Source: Parapedobacter sp051400755 (GTDB taxonomy: Bacteria; Bacteroidota; Bacteroidia; Sphingobacteriales; Sphingobacteriaceae). Taken from it: 64,000 nt of DNA. Position numbers and translations under genes: made by a program. The notes under the pieces were generated by a model. The model was not told the origin of the DNA and ran no database searches. It saw nothing but the letters and a program-made list of their open reading frames with translations. Positions within the stretch are counted from its first letter, which is position 1, and every line of letters starts with the position of its first letter. The DNA lies in the NCBI RefSeq assembly GCF_051400755.1, contig NZ_JBLFFL010000004.1:248001-312000 (forward strand). The letters are read 5' to 3'. Below, piece after piece: positions 53,692 to 62,498 of this stretch.

Positions 53692-54354
53692 ATGAACATA
53701 GGCGATGTGATAACAGACCGCAGCTATGCAGTGAATCCAACGGATAGTATACAGCATGCGTTGGACCTCATGGCCGACTTTCAGTTGGCACAATTGCCTG
53801 TGGTCAAGGAAGGCCTTTTTCTGGGACTGGTATCTTACGAGGCGCTGGCCGGCCTTACCGATCGGCAAGCGACGATCCAGCAGGCAGACGTCACGTACCG
53901 ACAGATCCACCTCTATGACACGCAGCACCTCTATGACGCGGTGCTGTTTTTTCAGCTCCATCAATTGGATCTGTTGCCCGTATTGGACGACCAGCACGAT
54001 TACCTCGGCGCCGTTACCCCGCTCGATGTGGTCAGTGCCTTGAGCGAGGCCATGTCTATCCACCAACCGGGGGGGATCATTGTGCTCGAAATGGGCAACC
54101 GCGACAACGCGTTATCCCATATTGCACATATCGTGGAGTCAGACAACGCGCAGGTGCTCAATTCGGTGGTGCAGACATTTGCAGATTCAGCCCGCTTGGA
54201 AGTCACCATCAAGGTCAATAAATCCGACATTTCCGCCATCGTCGCTGCTTTTCTTCGGCATGACTATACCGTCAAAGCCACCTACAACGATGTCAATAGC
54301 GGCGACAATTCCCGCGATCGCTACGAGCAGTTGATGAACTATATCAATATGTAA
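53692..54354 (+). CDS. CBS-domain protein upstream of nadK
   Basis: Protein of 220 aa with two CBS modules in about 1-130 (ITDRSYAVNPTDSIQHALDLM and VLDDQHDYLGAVTPLDVVSAL) and an ACT-like C-terminal part (about 138-215, GGIIVLEMGNRDNALSHIAHIVE). It is the usual CBS protein before nadK in Bacteroidota. Ends 1 bp before nadK. Role unknown, possibly adenylate sensing linked to NAD(P) synthesis. Confidence 0.85.
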   Translation: MNIGDVITDRSYAVNPTDSIQHALDLMADFQLAQLPVVKEGLFLGLVSYEALAGLTDRQATIQQADVTYRQIHLYDTQHLYDAVLFFQLHQLDLLPVLDDQHDYLGAVTPLDVVSALSEAMSIHQPGGIIVLEMGNRDNALSHIAHIVESDNAQVLNSVVQTFADSARLEVTIKVNKSDISAIVAAFLRHDYTVKATYNDVNSGDNSRDRYEQLMNYINM

Positions 54355-54355
54355 T

Positions 54356-55240
54356 ATGAAAATAGCCGTCTACGGCAGGGAATTCTACCCCTCCGTCATT
54401 CCCTATGTACAGCATTTGTTTGATTCATTGGCCGCAAAAAACATGGAGGTGTGGATATACGAAGACTTCCACGCATTCTTAGCGCAGCGCGTGATCTGTC
54501 CGCAAAAACCCCATACCTACACCACCCGCCAGCAATTGCCGGAAGACATCGGGTTTATGCTAAGCTTAGGAGGCGACGGCACCATGCTGGCAGCCGTATC
54601 GATCGTCGGCGACTCCGGCATACCCGTAGCGGGTATCAATTTCGGCCGATTGGGCTTCTTGGCCGATATCAGTAAAGATGACATCGACGTATCGATGGAA
54701 GCCATTCTGCTCGGTGAATATAACATACAGAAGCGCACCTTGCTGTCCGTGCGATCTGACCAGGTTGAGCTCTTCGATGGAAGCCACTTTGCGCTCAATG
54801 ACATTACCCTGTTCAAGTATGACAGTTCCGCGATGATCACGGTAAACGCATACCTCAATGGAGAGCCGCTGAACGCCTATTGGGCAGACGGCATCATCGC
54901 CGCCACCCCTACCGGTTCCACGGCTTACTCCCTTAGCTGCGGCGGACCCATCATCGTGCCCGGAAGCGGCAATTTCGTCATCACGCCGATATCGTCGCAC
55001 AACCTCAACGTCAGGCCCGTAGTGATCTCAGACGACATGACATTGGATCTGGAAGTCGAAAGCCGCAGCGGAAAATTCCTGCTGTCGTGCGACTCGAAGA
55101 CTACCCCCGTATCTACCGATGTAAAGCTGAAGATCAGCAAAGCGCACTACCAGGTCAACCTCATCCGATTGAAAAACTACAGCTACTTCTCCAACCTTCG
55201 CAACAAATTGCTCTGGGGCCTTGATGCACGCAATTATTAG
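54356..55240 (+). CDS. nadK: NAD kinase
   Basis: Phosphorylates NAD to NADP in the cytoplasm. It is 294 aa with the GGDGTM motif at 72-77, INFGRLGFLAD near 100, and the late TPTGSTAYSLSCGGPI motif near 183. Normal length. Starts one base after the CBS-gene stop and shares its promoter. A repeat-rich gap follows before porG. Confidence 0.93.
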   Translation: MKIAVYGREFYPSVIPYVQHLFDSLAAKNMEVWIYEDFHAFLAQRVICPQKPHTYTTRQQLPEDIGFMLSLGGDGTMLAAVSIVGDSGIPVAGINFGRLGFLADISKDDIDVSMEAILLGEYNIQKRTLLSVRSDQVELFDGSHFALNDITLFKYDSSAMITVNAYLNGEPLNAYWADGIIAATPTGSTAYSLSCGGPIIVPGSGNFVITPISSHNLNVRPVVISDDMTLDLEVESRSGKFLLSCDSKTTPVSTDVKLKISKAHYQVNLIRLKNYSYFSNLRNKLLWGLDARNY

Positions 55241-55249
55241 TTAAGAGAG

Positions 55250-55373
55250 TTGAGACTTGAGACATTAGACTTGAGACAACAGACAACAGACATTAGACAC
55301 CAGACCCACCAACCGCCGATCACCATTCACCGATCACTGACCACCGACCACCATTCACCGACCACCGACCACC
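55250..55373. repeat. Composite degenerate array (GTCTAAT and GGTGATC words)
   Basis: Minus-strand reading starts with GGTGGTC/GGTGAATGG words and continues with GTCTAATGTCTG and GTCTCAAG words, so both families occur in one array. It lies between nadK and porG. Confidence 0.88.
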
Positions 55374-55428
55374 CATTTATTCCACGATTTATATTATCTT
55401 TACCCACCTTGAACGTATACCTGATATT

Positions 55429-56250
55429 GTGCTTCGGAAATTGTTAATGCTACTTGTTTTCTTCCCCTTCGCGGCATCACAGGCGCAGGAGTGGGAACTT
55501 GGCTTGCAGGGTGGTGCTTCGGGCTACATGGGCGATATTAATCCCGAAAATCCGCTGGCATTCAATGACTGGTCAGCCAGTGCGTCGATCAAGTACAACA
55601 TCAATCCCACCTGGGGCATCCGCGCAAATGTTGCCTATGCCAATACGTTCGCGCATGATCATTATTCGCGCACCGTGCAGCGTCAACAGCGTTACCTTGG
55701 CTTCTTCGGTGGGGTGAAAGAAGCGGCATTATTAGCCGATTTCAATTTCTTCAAGTGGCTCCCCCAACGGGGCCGGATCGTGTATACCCCTTATGTCTTC
55801 GCTGGCGTCGGGGCGGTGCAATTTGACCCGAAAGCTAAACCGAACTGGTACGGCGTGGCCCTTCCCGGCGAATCAACCATCCGCTTGCGTGACTACAACA
55901 CGGAGGGAACGTCTTACGACAATACCGCCATCAGCATCCCCTTCGGGGCTGGTTTTAAGTATAACCTGCGCGGACCGTGGACGGTGGGGGCTGAACTCGC
56001 GTACCGGCTGACGCTTACTGATCGCTTGGATGACGTGTCCGGCAATTACGCCGATTTCAGTACATTTGGCCAGCCCGGGTATCCCCCTGCTCCCAGCATT
56101 TCACCAGCTGATTGGAATAACATCGCTAACCCAAGTGGGTCCGCAGCTGGCACGCAACGCGGCGATGGCCGACCATACGATTCCTTCATGACCGTCGGCA
56201 TCAGCCTATCGTATACCATCTTCAAAGGCGGGTGCCCCGAATGGCAATAA
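55429..56250 (+). CDS. porG: DUF6089 protein, T9SS PorG-type
   Basis: Outer-membrane protein of 273 aa of the DUF6089 family, to which PorG of the type IX secretion system belongs. A signal peptide (about 1-19, cleavage after SQAQ) is followed by a barrel with EWELGLQGGASGYMGDIN at its start and a C-terminal strand VGISLSYTIF. No ATG is in frame upstream, so GTG 55429 is used. Its place between nadK and uppS is the standard porG position in Bacteroidota. Confidence 0.78.
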   Translation: MLRKLLMLLVFFPFAASQAQEWELGLQGGASGYMGDINPENPLAFNDWSASASIKYNINPTWGIRANVAYANTFAHDHYSRTVQRQQRYLGFFGGVKEAALLADFNFFKWLPQRGRIVYTPYVFAGVGAVQFDPKAKPNWYGVALPGESTIRLRDYNTEGTSYDNTAISIPFGAGFKYNLRGPWTVGAELAYRLTLTDRLDDVSGNYADFSTFGQPGYPPAPSISPADWNNIANPSGSAAGTQRGDGRPYDSFMTVGISLSYTIFKGGCPEWQ

Positions 56251-56251
56251 C

Positions 56252-56282
56252 TTGCATATGAAGGCAAGTTTGCCTAAGTTTG
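56252..56282 (+). promoter_or_regulatory. Promoter TTG-N20-TAAGTTTG for uppS-bamA
   Basis: TTG at 56252-56254 and TAAGTTTG at 56275-56282 with a 20-bp spacer, a good Bacteroidota promoter. The box ends 14 bases before the uppS ATG. Confidence 0.6.
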
Positions 56283-56296
56283 CGCAAAATTCATCA

Positions 56297-57040
56297 ATGG
56301 ATATCAAGGAGTCGATAGATAAGACGCGATTGCCCCAGCACGTAGCCATCATCATGGATGGCAACGGCCGATGGGCCAAAGAGCAAGGGAAACTGCGCGT
56401 ATTCGGTCACAAAAGCGGTGTCGTCTCAGTGCGGGACATCGTGGAGGGCGCAGTGGATATCGGCATCAAATACCTGACCGTGTATGCGTTTTCGACTGAA
56501 AACTGGAACCGCCCGAGGCTGGAAGTGTCGGCATTGATGGAACTGCTGGTCAACACCATCAACAAGGAGACCAAGGCCCTGATGGAGAACGGCGTAAAAC
56601 TCAATGCCATCGGCGACCTGCAAAAGTTGCCCGGCAAATGCAACCGGTATCTCGCAGAAGCCATGGAAAAAACAGCCAGCAACACCAAATGTACACTGAC
56701 ATTGGCCTTGAGCTACAGTGCGCGCTGGGAGATCACCGAAGCGGCGCGGAAATTGGCCGCCGAGGTGCAGTCCGGTCGCATTACCTTGGAGGATATCGAT
56801 GAAAATAGGTTTGCTCAACAGCTCACCACGCGCGATTTGCCCGATCCGGAACTGATGATCCGCACCAGCGGCGAGCAGCGCATCAGTAATTACCTCCTCT
56901 GGCAGTTGGCCTACGCAGAATTGTATTTTACCGATAAAATGTGGCCCGAGTTTAGAAGAAACGACCTCTTTGAGGCCATCATCGCTTACCAACGACGCGA
57001 ACGGCGCTTCGGCCTCACCAGCGAGCAATTGGTGAAGTAG
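56297..57040 (+). CDS. uppS: Isoprenyl (undecaprenyl) transferase
   Basis: Condenses isopentenyl diphosphate with farnesyl diphosphate to the C55 carrier for cell-wall precursors. It is 247 aa from ATG 56297; catalytic Asp21 lies in IMDGNGRW, with FSTENWNR near 74, LALSYSARWEI near 135 and LMIRTSGEQRISN near 180. ATG 56297 is preferred because the promoter at 56252 lies inside any longer frame. bamA follows 126 bp later. Confidence 0.92.
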   Translation: MDIKESIDKTRLPQHVAIIMDGNGRWAKEQGKLRVFGHKSGVVSVRDIVEGAVDIGIKYLTVYAFSTENWNRPRLEVSALMELLVNTINKETKALMENGVKLNAIGDLQKLPGKCNRYLAEAMEKTASNTKCTLTLALSYSARWEITEAARKLAAEVQSGRITLEDIDENRFAQQLTTRDLPDPELMIRTSGEQRISNYLLWQLAYAELYFTDKMWPEFRRNDLFEAIIAYQRRERRFGLTSEQLVK

Positions 57041-57045
57041 GGATG

Positions 57046-57100
57046 GGTGGTCGGTGCTCGGTGACGTGTCTCATATCTGGTGTCTCATGCCTGATGTCTC
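57046..57100. repeat. Composite degenerate array before bamA
   Basis: GGTGGTCGGTGCTCGGTGA words followed by TGTCTCATATCTGG and GTCTCATGCCTGATGTCTC words, then an A-run. Both families occur together, as at 55250. Confidence 0.82.
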
Positions 57101-57166
57101 AAAAAAAAACCTTTTAACAAAAATTAACAACTGTTTGACGTACTTTAGCGGCGATAAATTAGATAG

Positions 57167-59722
57167 ATGAAGCGCATACTCCTTTTTTTATTCATGACCA
57201 TATTGGCGGCCGAGACCACCATTGCGCAGCAACGGGGCATACCCATTGGTGATTCGGACGAATTCAGTTACCTCAATCCGCAAAATTACATCATCGGGGG
57301 TGTCAGCGTCAGCGGCACGGAATACCTGGACAATGATGTCTTGGTGACCATCTCCAAGTTGATCGTCGGATCGCGGATTGAAGTACCCAGCGATGCGACG
57401 TCAAATGTCGTGAAAAACCTCATGGACCAAGGTTTGTTCGACGATGTGGAGCTCTATGCCGATGCAATAAAGGGAGATTCGATCTTCTTCAATATCCACG
57501 TGGTCGAACGCCCACGGCTCACCCGTATCGATATCGAGGGGCTCAGCAAGACCCAAACCGAGGAGGTGCGCAAACAGCTCAACGAAAACACGGGCAAGAT
57601 CGTCAACCAAAACCTGATGAATACCACACGGAATACCATCACCCGCTACCTGAGCGAAAAGGGATACCTCTATCCCGAAATCACGATGGCGCCGCTAAAG
57701 GATTCCAGCCAGGTAAACAACCAGATCCTGGTGGTCAATGTAGACCGCAACCGAAAGGTACGTGCTCACCGCATCAATTTTACGGGCAACGAGGAATTTA
57801 CACAGCCCCAGCTCCGGAAGTTCTTCAAGGGCGTCAGGCAGCGCACCTGGTGGCGTGTTACCGGTCCGGGTAAATTCAAAGCCGAAAAATACGAAGAGGC
57901 CAAGGATAACCTCATCGCCAAGATGCATGATCGCGGTTACCGCGATGCGGAAATCCTACGGGATACCTTCTACAAGCACAACGACCGGAACGTCATCATC
58001 GATATCGACCTGTATGAAGGCCCCAAATACTATTTCGGCAACATCAGCTGGCAAGGCAATGCCAAATATTCGGATTCGATTCTGAACGTCATCCTGGGCA
58101 TCAAAAAAGGCGAAGTATTCAGCGAGGAAAAGCTCAATACCAAGCTCATGGGCCCCACGCGGAACAACGACGACATTTCGTCCCTGTATCTCAACGATGG
58201 GTATCTTACCTTCACCGCAGATCCCGTGCAGACGCGCATCTACGGTGATACGATCGATCTCGATCTTCGCATTTACGAAGGAGCCCAGTTCACCGTCAAC
58301 AACATCATCCTCAAGGGCAACGACGTGACCAATGACCGCGTATTGCTACGGGAAATCCACACCAAACCCGGACAGAAGTTTTCGAAAGAACAGTTGATGC
58401 GCAGTACGCGGCAAATCGCGCAATTGGGTAACTTTGATGAACAAAAGACTAACCCGGTGCCTACCAACCTCAACCACGCCGACGGAACGGTGGATATCGA
58501 ATATAACGTAGTCGAAAAACCCTCGGACCAGGTAGAGCTTTCCGGCGGTTTCGGTGCCGGCCAGGTGATCGGTACATTGGGGCTCACCTTCAACAATTTC
58601 TCCACCCGCAACCTTTTTGATAAAAGCGCTTGGAAGCCCCTACCACGGGGCGACGGGCAGAAGCTGAGCATCCGCGGCCAGACCAGCGGCAAGCGCTATC
58701 AGTCATATAGCTTTTCGTTTTCTGAGCCCTGGCTGGGCGGCAAGAAGCCGATTTATTTCGGCGTAAGCGCCTATACCTCTTCTTCGTCATATGGGGGATT
58801 TGATTATTATACCGGCAGGCAGGTAGTGAGTGATAATGAGTTGAACCGGATATGGATGAACGGGGTCACCGTGAGTTTGGGTAAACGCCTGCAATGGCCC
58901 GACAACTGGTTCCAGTTGAACTACTCCGTGGGATTCAACCAATACAAGTTGCAGAACTATCCCGGATTCCTGTTTGAAAACGGTACGTCTTATAACATCA
59001 ACCTCACGCAAGAGATCAGCCGCAATTCGGTGGATGCGCCGATATACCCTACGTCAGGTTCGCATATAAAATTCACCGTACAGGTGACCCCGCCTTACTC
59101 GATGTTCAACAACATCAACTACCCCACGGCCCCGGATACCGAACGCTACAAATGGACGGAATACCACAAGTGGAAGTTCGATTCCCAATGGTTTACCCGG
59201 ATCTCGGGCAAGCTGGTGCTCAAGGCACAGGCGCAATTTGGCTTTTTGGGCACATATAGTAGTGAAACCGGCACATCCGCTTTCGAACGCTTCAAACTGG
59301 GCGGGGATGGCATGATGGGATTTGACTTCCTGCAGGGCTCGGAGATCATCGCTATGCGGGGCTATGCCAACGGCATGGTGATTCCCGATGGTGCGGATGT
59401 GAACGTTGCCCGCAACTCGGGGAGCCCCATCTACAACAAATACCAGCTGGAATTGCGGCATCCGGTGATGCTGAATGACCAGGCCACGGTATTCATGCTC
59501 GCCTTTGCCGAGGGCGGTAATACGTGGAACAACTTCCGGGATTTCAATCCCTTCAAGGTACGCCGTTCGGTCGGTGTGGGTGCCCGTATCTTCCTGCCCA
59601 TCTTCGGCTTGCTGGGCATCGATTACGGACATGCATTTGACCCGATACCGGGGGTACCGTCTAGCACCTGGCGGCAAAACTTCACGTTCAGCATCATGCA
59701 GCAAATGGGCGGTTTCAACTAA
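57167..59722 (+). CDS. bamA: BamA outer-membrane insertase
   Basis: Inserts beta-barrel proteins into the outer membrane. It is 851 aa with a signal peptide (about 1-21), POTRA domains up to about 420 (e.g. VSVSGTEYLDNDVLV, RLTRIDIEGLSKTQ, HRINFTGNEEFTQPQL, VNNIILKGNDVTNDRVL), then a 16-strand barrel. GGFGAGQVIGTLGLTFNNFS is near the start of the barrel and the C-terminal strand ends in QNFTFSIMQQMGGFN. Standard gene order before two ompH genes. Confidence 0.93.
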   Translation: MKRILLFLFMTILAAETTIAQQRGIPIGDSDEFSYLNPQNYIIGGVSVSGTEYLDNDVLVTISKLIVGSRIEVPSDATSNVVKNLMDQGLFDDVELYADAIKGDSIFFNIHVVERPRLTRIDIEGLSKTQTEEVRKQLNENTGKIVNQNLMNTTRNTITRYLSEKGYLYPEITMAPLKDSSQVNNQILVVNVDRNRKVRAHRINFTGNEEFTQPQLRKFFKGVRQRTWWRVTGPGKFKAEKYEEAKDNLIAKMHDRGYRDAEILRDTFYKHNDRNVIIDIDLYEGPKYYFGNISWQGNAKYSDSILNVILGIKKGEVFSEEKLNTKLMGPTRNNDDISSLYLNDGYLTFTADPVQTRIYGDTIDLDLRIYEGAQFTVNNIILKGNDVTNDRVLLREIHTKPGQKFSKEQLMRSTRQIAQLGNFDEQKTNPVPTNLNHADGTVDIEYNVVEKPSDQVELSGGFGAGQVIGTLGLTFNNFSTRNLFDKSAWKPLPRGDGQKLSIRGQTSGKRYQSYSFSFSEPWLGGKKPIYFGVSAYTSSSSYGGFDYYTGRQVVSDNELNRIWMNGVTVSLGKRLQWPDNWFQLNYSVGFNQYKLQNYPGFLFENGTSYNINLTQEISRNSVDAPIYPTSGSHIKFTVQVTPPYSMFNNINYPTAPDTERYKWTEYHKWKFDSQWFTRISGKLVLKAQAQFGFLGTYSSETGTSAFERFKLGGDGMMGFDFLQGSEIIAMRGYANGMVIPDGADVNVARNSGSPIYNKYQLELRHPVMLNDQATVFMLAFAEGGNTWNNFRDFNPFKVRRSVGVGARIFLPIFGLLGIDYGHAFDPIPGVPSSTWRQNFTFSIMQQMGGFN

Positions 59723-59748
59723 TATATAGGATATTAAAAAAATGGAAT

Positions 59749-59756
59749 TACTTTTG
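59749..59756 (+). promoter_or_regulatory. -7 box TACTTTTG before ompH
   Basis: Exact TAnnTTTG match, 20 bases before the first ompH ATG. No TTG at the right spacing, so it rests on the -7 element. Confidence 0.4.
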
Positions 59757-59775
59757 TACCTATAACACCAAAGTC

Positions 59776-60330
59776 ATGATGAACTTGAAAAAATTAATAG
59801 GAATCGTTGCGCTGACCATAGTGGCCTCATCAGCCGCTTTTGCCCAGCGGTTTGCCTATGTGGATACGGAGTATATCCTGAAACATATTCCCGAATACCT
59901 CGCCTCCCAAAAGCAGCTTGATGCGCTGTCGGTCCAATGGCAGGAAGAGGTGGACAATCGCTTTGCCGAAATCGAAAAGCTTTATAAGTCTTATCAAGAA
60001 GACCAGGTGCTGCTCAATGAAGAAATGCGCAGGAAACGCGAAGACGAAATCGTACTCAAAGAACAGGAGGCACGAGACTTCCAACGGCAGAAATTCGGGT
60101 TTGAAGGCGACCTTTTCCAGGAGCGTATCAAACTGGTGCAGCCCATACAGGATCGGGTAGCCGAGGCCATCCAAGCGATCGCCACGGACCAGTCATTGGA
60201 TATCGTGCTGGATAAAGGCAGCGAAGTGACATTCCTGTACGCCAACCCGAAATTGGACAAAAGCAACGATGTGATCACCCGTTTGGGATACAAACCGGAT
60301 CCTGCGCTTGCAGAAAAACAAATTAAATAA
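59776..60330 (+). CDS. OmpH/Skp family periplasmic chaperone (1)
   Basis: Protein of 184 aa with a signal peptide (about 1-23, cleavage after AFAQ), a beta strand RFAYVDTEYIL and a long charged coiled coil (about 45-125), ending in a strand with VLDKGSEVTFLYA. Skp-like trimer that shields unfolded outer-membrane proteins before BamA. Two ATG codons overlap at the start; the first is used. Confidence 0.88.
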   Translation: MMNLKKLIGIVALTIVASSAAFAQRFAYVDTEYILKHIPEYLASQKQLDALSVQWQEEVDNRFAEIEKLYKSYQEDQVLLNEEMRRKREDEIVLKEQEARDFQRQKFGFEGDLFQERIKLVQPIQDRVAEAIQAIATDQSLDIVLDKGSEVTFLYANPKLDKSNDVITRLGYKPDPALAEKQIK

Positions 60331-60391
60331 TAACTTATAATCACAAAAAGGGGTAAACGACAACAGACCCCGACAACAACGTAAAATTAAA

Positions 60392-60976
60392 ATGAATAGC
60401 ATGAAAAATTTGTTTAAAGGTTTAGTGGTGGTAGGACTGCTGTTTTTATCAACCGGACTCGTCAGTGCGCAGCAGAAGATCGGCCATGTCAATTCGGATG
60501 ACATCATCCAGTCGATGCCCGAATTCAAAACCGCAAACACGGAGTTTGAGACGCTTGCAAAAGGAAAAGAAACTGAATTGCAGGGAATGGGCGCCGAGTA
60601 CCAAAAAAAGCTCACCGCTGCGCAGGATTTGCAACGCAATCGCAGCGAAGCCAATAAGGATTCCATCGATGCTCAATTGCAAACGCTGAGCATGGAGCTA
60701 CAGGAAATTCAAAAGCGCATAGAAGGTGCCCAGCAGCTCGCCCAAGAAGAGGTACAAAAGAAACAACAGGAGTTATTTACGCCTATTTTTCAAAAAGCCA
60801 ATACGGCTGTACAGGCCGTGGCGAAAGAGAAGGGATATGCCTATGTGTTTGATATCGGCGGCAACGTAGCGATCCCGATCCCGTATTTTGCGGGGGGAGA
60901 TGACCTGACGGCCGATGTCAAAACCAAATTGGGCATTTCAGGCTCCACGCCGGCCGCTGCGCCAACAAATAAGTAA
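60392..60976 (+). CDS. OmpH/Skp family periplasmic chaperone (2)
   Basis: Second Skp-like protein of 194 aa with a signal peptide (about 4-26, cleavage after VSAQ), QKIGHVNSDDIIQSMPEF at its start, a coiled coil (about 50-125) and a strand pair ending YAYVFDIGGN. A short Pro/Ala tail follows. A second ATG at 60401 is possible. Paralogous to the upstream gene, as usual in Bacteroidota. Confidence 0.88.
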   Translation: MNSMKNLFKGLVVVGLLFLSTGLVSAQQKIGHVNSDDIIQSMPEFKTANTEFETLAKGKETELQGMGAEYQKKLTAAQDLQRNRSEANKDSIDAQLQTLSMELQEIQKRIEGAQQLAQEEVQKKQQELFTPIFQKANTAVQAVAKEKGYAYVFDIGGNVAIPIPYFAGGDDLTADVKTKLGISGSTPAAAPTNK

Positions 60977-61004
60977 TTGGTATACGGCTTGAAAAAACGT
61001 TAAC

Positions 61005-61035
61005 GCGGGATGCATGAAAAGCATCCCGCTTTTTT
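61005..61035 (+). terminator. Intrinsic terminator after the ompH pair
   Basis: Nine-bp stem GCGGGATGC with GCATCCCGC, seven-base loop, then six T. Ends the block that starts at 53692 or 56252. Confidence 0.9.
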
Positions 61036-61138
61036 GTGACCAAATAGTTTATTATGCTTGCATAGTATTTTTAATTCCGTATTTTCGTGATAGTGGATGG
61101 CATCACGAGGAATTGGACCTGAAAGATAAACCAGCAAT

Positions 61139-62434
61139 ATGATAAGCCAGCTCATTTTCGGAAGTTTATTGGTGGCGGCAATGGCCTTAGCCATCTATAA
61201 TGGCCGTAAAATCCTTGGGAACATCCGGTTGGGACGAGACGAACGGCGCGCCGACCAACCCGCCAACCGATGGAAAACCATGCTGCTGGTGGCCTTCGGG
61301 CAGCGTAAAATGTTCAAACGCCCCTTCCCTGCGTTGCTGCATCTGTTCGTCTACCTCGGATTTTGCATCATCAACATCGAGCTGCTCGAGATCGTTTGGG
61401 ATGGCCTATTCGGCACCCATCGCGCTTTTTCGGGAATGGGCGTTTTCTACCGTTTCCTCATCGGTGCGTTTGAATGGCTGGCGTTTGCCGTGCTGGCGGG
61501 ATGTGTCATCTTCCTTGCACGACGCAATATGGCACGCGTAAAGCGCTTCTTCGGCACTGAAATGACCCCATGGCCGCGGACCGACGCCAACCTCATCCTC
61601 ACTGCCGAGATCCTGCTCATGGCCGCCTTCCTGACCATGAATGCAGCCGACTATAAATTACAGCTGGCGGGTATACCGCACTATACGCCGGGTGGAGCCT
61701 TTCCGGTGAGTGCTTGGCTGCTGCCCCTGCTGCCCGATAACGCCTCAGCACTCATCGGCATCGAGCGCTTCTCTTGGTGGTTTCACATCATCGGGGTACT
61801 TGCCTTTCTCAATTACCTCCCCTACTCCAAGCACCTGCACATCCTGTTGGCATTTCCCAACACCTATTTTTCAAACCTGAAAGTCAAGGGGCATTTCACC
61901 AACATGGACAGCGTGACCAATGAGGTCAAGGCCATGCTTGATCCATCCTATACACCGGAGGCCACAGATGCGCCCCTTCGCTTCGGCGCCAAGGACATCC
62001 AAGACCTCACCTGGAAAAACCTGCTGGACGCGTATACCTGTACCGAATGCGGACGGTGTACGGCGGCTTGCCCGGCCAATATCACCGGCAAATTGCTCTC
62101 GCCCCGCAAGATCATGATGGATACCCGCGACCGCATGGTGGAGGTGGGCGATAACATACGCCGGAACAAGGAATTCAAAGACGATGGCAAGACGCTATTG
62201 GACAACTATATTACCCGGGAAGAGATCTGGGCCTGCACGACCTGTAACGCCTGCGTAGAAGCCTGTCCCGTCAATATCGACCCCCTGAACATTATCATGG
62301 AATTGAGGCGATACGCCGTTATGGAAGAATCCCAGGCGCCGACCAGTCTCAATGCGATGTTCAGCAATGTGGAAAACAACGGAGCACCGTGGAAATATGC
62401 GCAGGCGGATCGGGCAAATTGGCGGGAAGGATGA
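61139..62434 (+). CDS. Membrane 4Fe-4S protein, HdrC/E-like
   Basis: Protein of 431 aa with about five membrane helices in residues 1-245, with His residues in LLHLFVYL, WWFHIIGV and YSKHLHILL that could ligate heme b. A soluble part follows with two 4Fe-4S clusters, CTECGRCTAACPANI (about 301) and CTTCNACVEACPVNI (about 366). This fits a membrane subunit of heterodisulfide-reductase-like or lactate-utilisation electron-transfer complexes. It pairs with the CCG-domain gene 64 bp downstream. Electron donor and acceptor are unknown; menaquinone is plausible. Confidence 0.88.
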   Translation: MISQLIFGSLLVAAMALAIYNGRKILGNIRLGRDERRADQPANRWKTMLLVAFGQRKMFKRPFPALLHLFVYLGFCIINIELLEIVWDGLFGTHRAFSGMGVFYRFLIGAFEWLAFAVLAGCVIFLARRNMARVKRFFGTEMTPWPRTDANLILTAEILLMAAFLTMNAADYKLQLAGIPHYTPGGAFPVSAWLLPLLPDNASALIGIERFSWWFHIIGVLAFLNYLPYSKHLHILLAFPNTYFSNLKVKGHFTNMDSVTNEVKAMLDPSYTPEATDAPLRFGAKDIQDLTWKNLLDAYTCTECGRCTAACPANITGKLLSPRKIMMDTRDRMVEVGDNIRRNKEFKDDGKTLLDNYITREEIWACTTCNACVEACPVNIDPLNIIMELRRYAVMEESQAPTSLNAMFSNVENNGAPWKYAQADRANWREG

Positions 62435-62457
62435 TTATAAAGGAACACGAATGGATC

Positions 62458-62498
62458 TGTTGTCTAATGTCTGTTGTCTAATGTCTAATGTCTAACAC
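62458..62498. repeat. GTCTAAT-type degenerate array (copy 3)
   Basis: TGTCTAATGTCTGTTGTCTAATGTCTAATGTCTAAC fragment units in tandem, ending at the base before the ATG at 62499. Confidence 0.85.
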
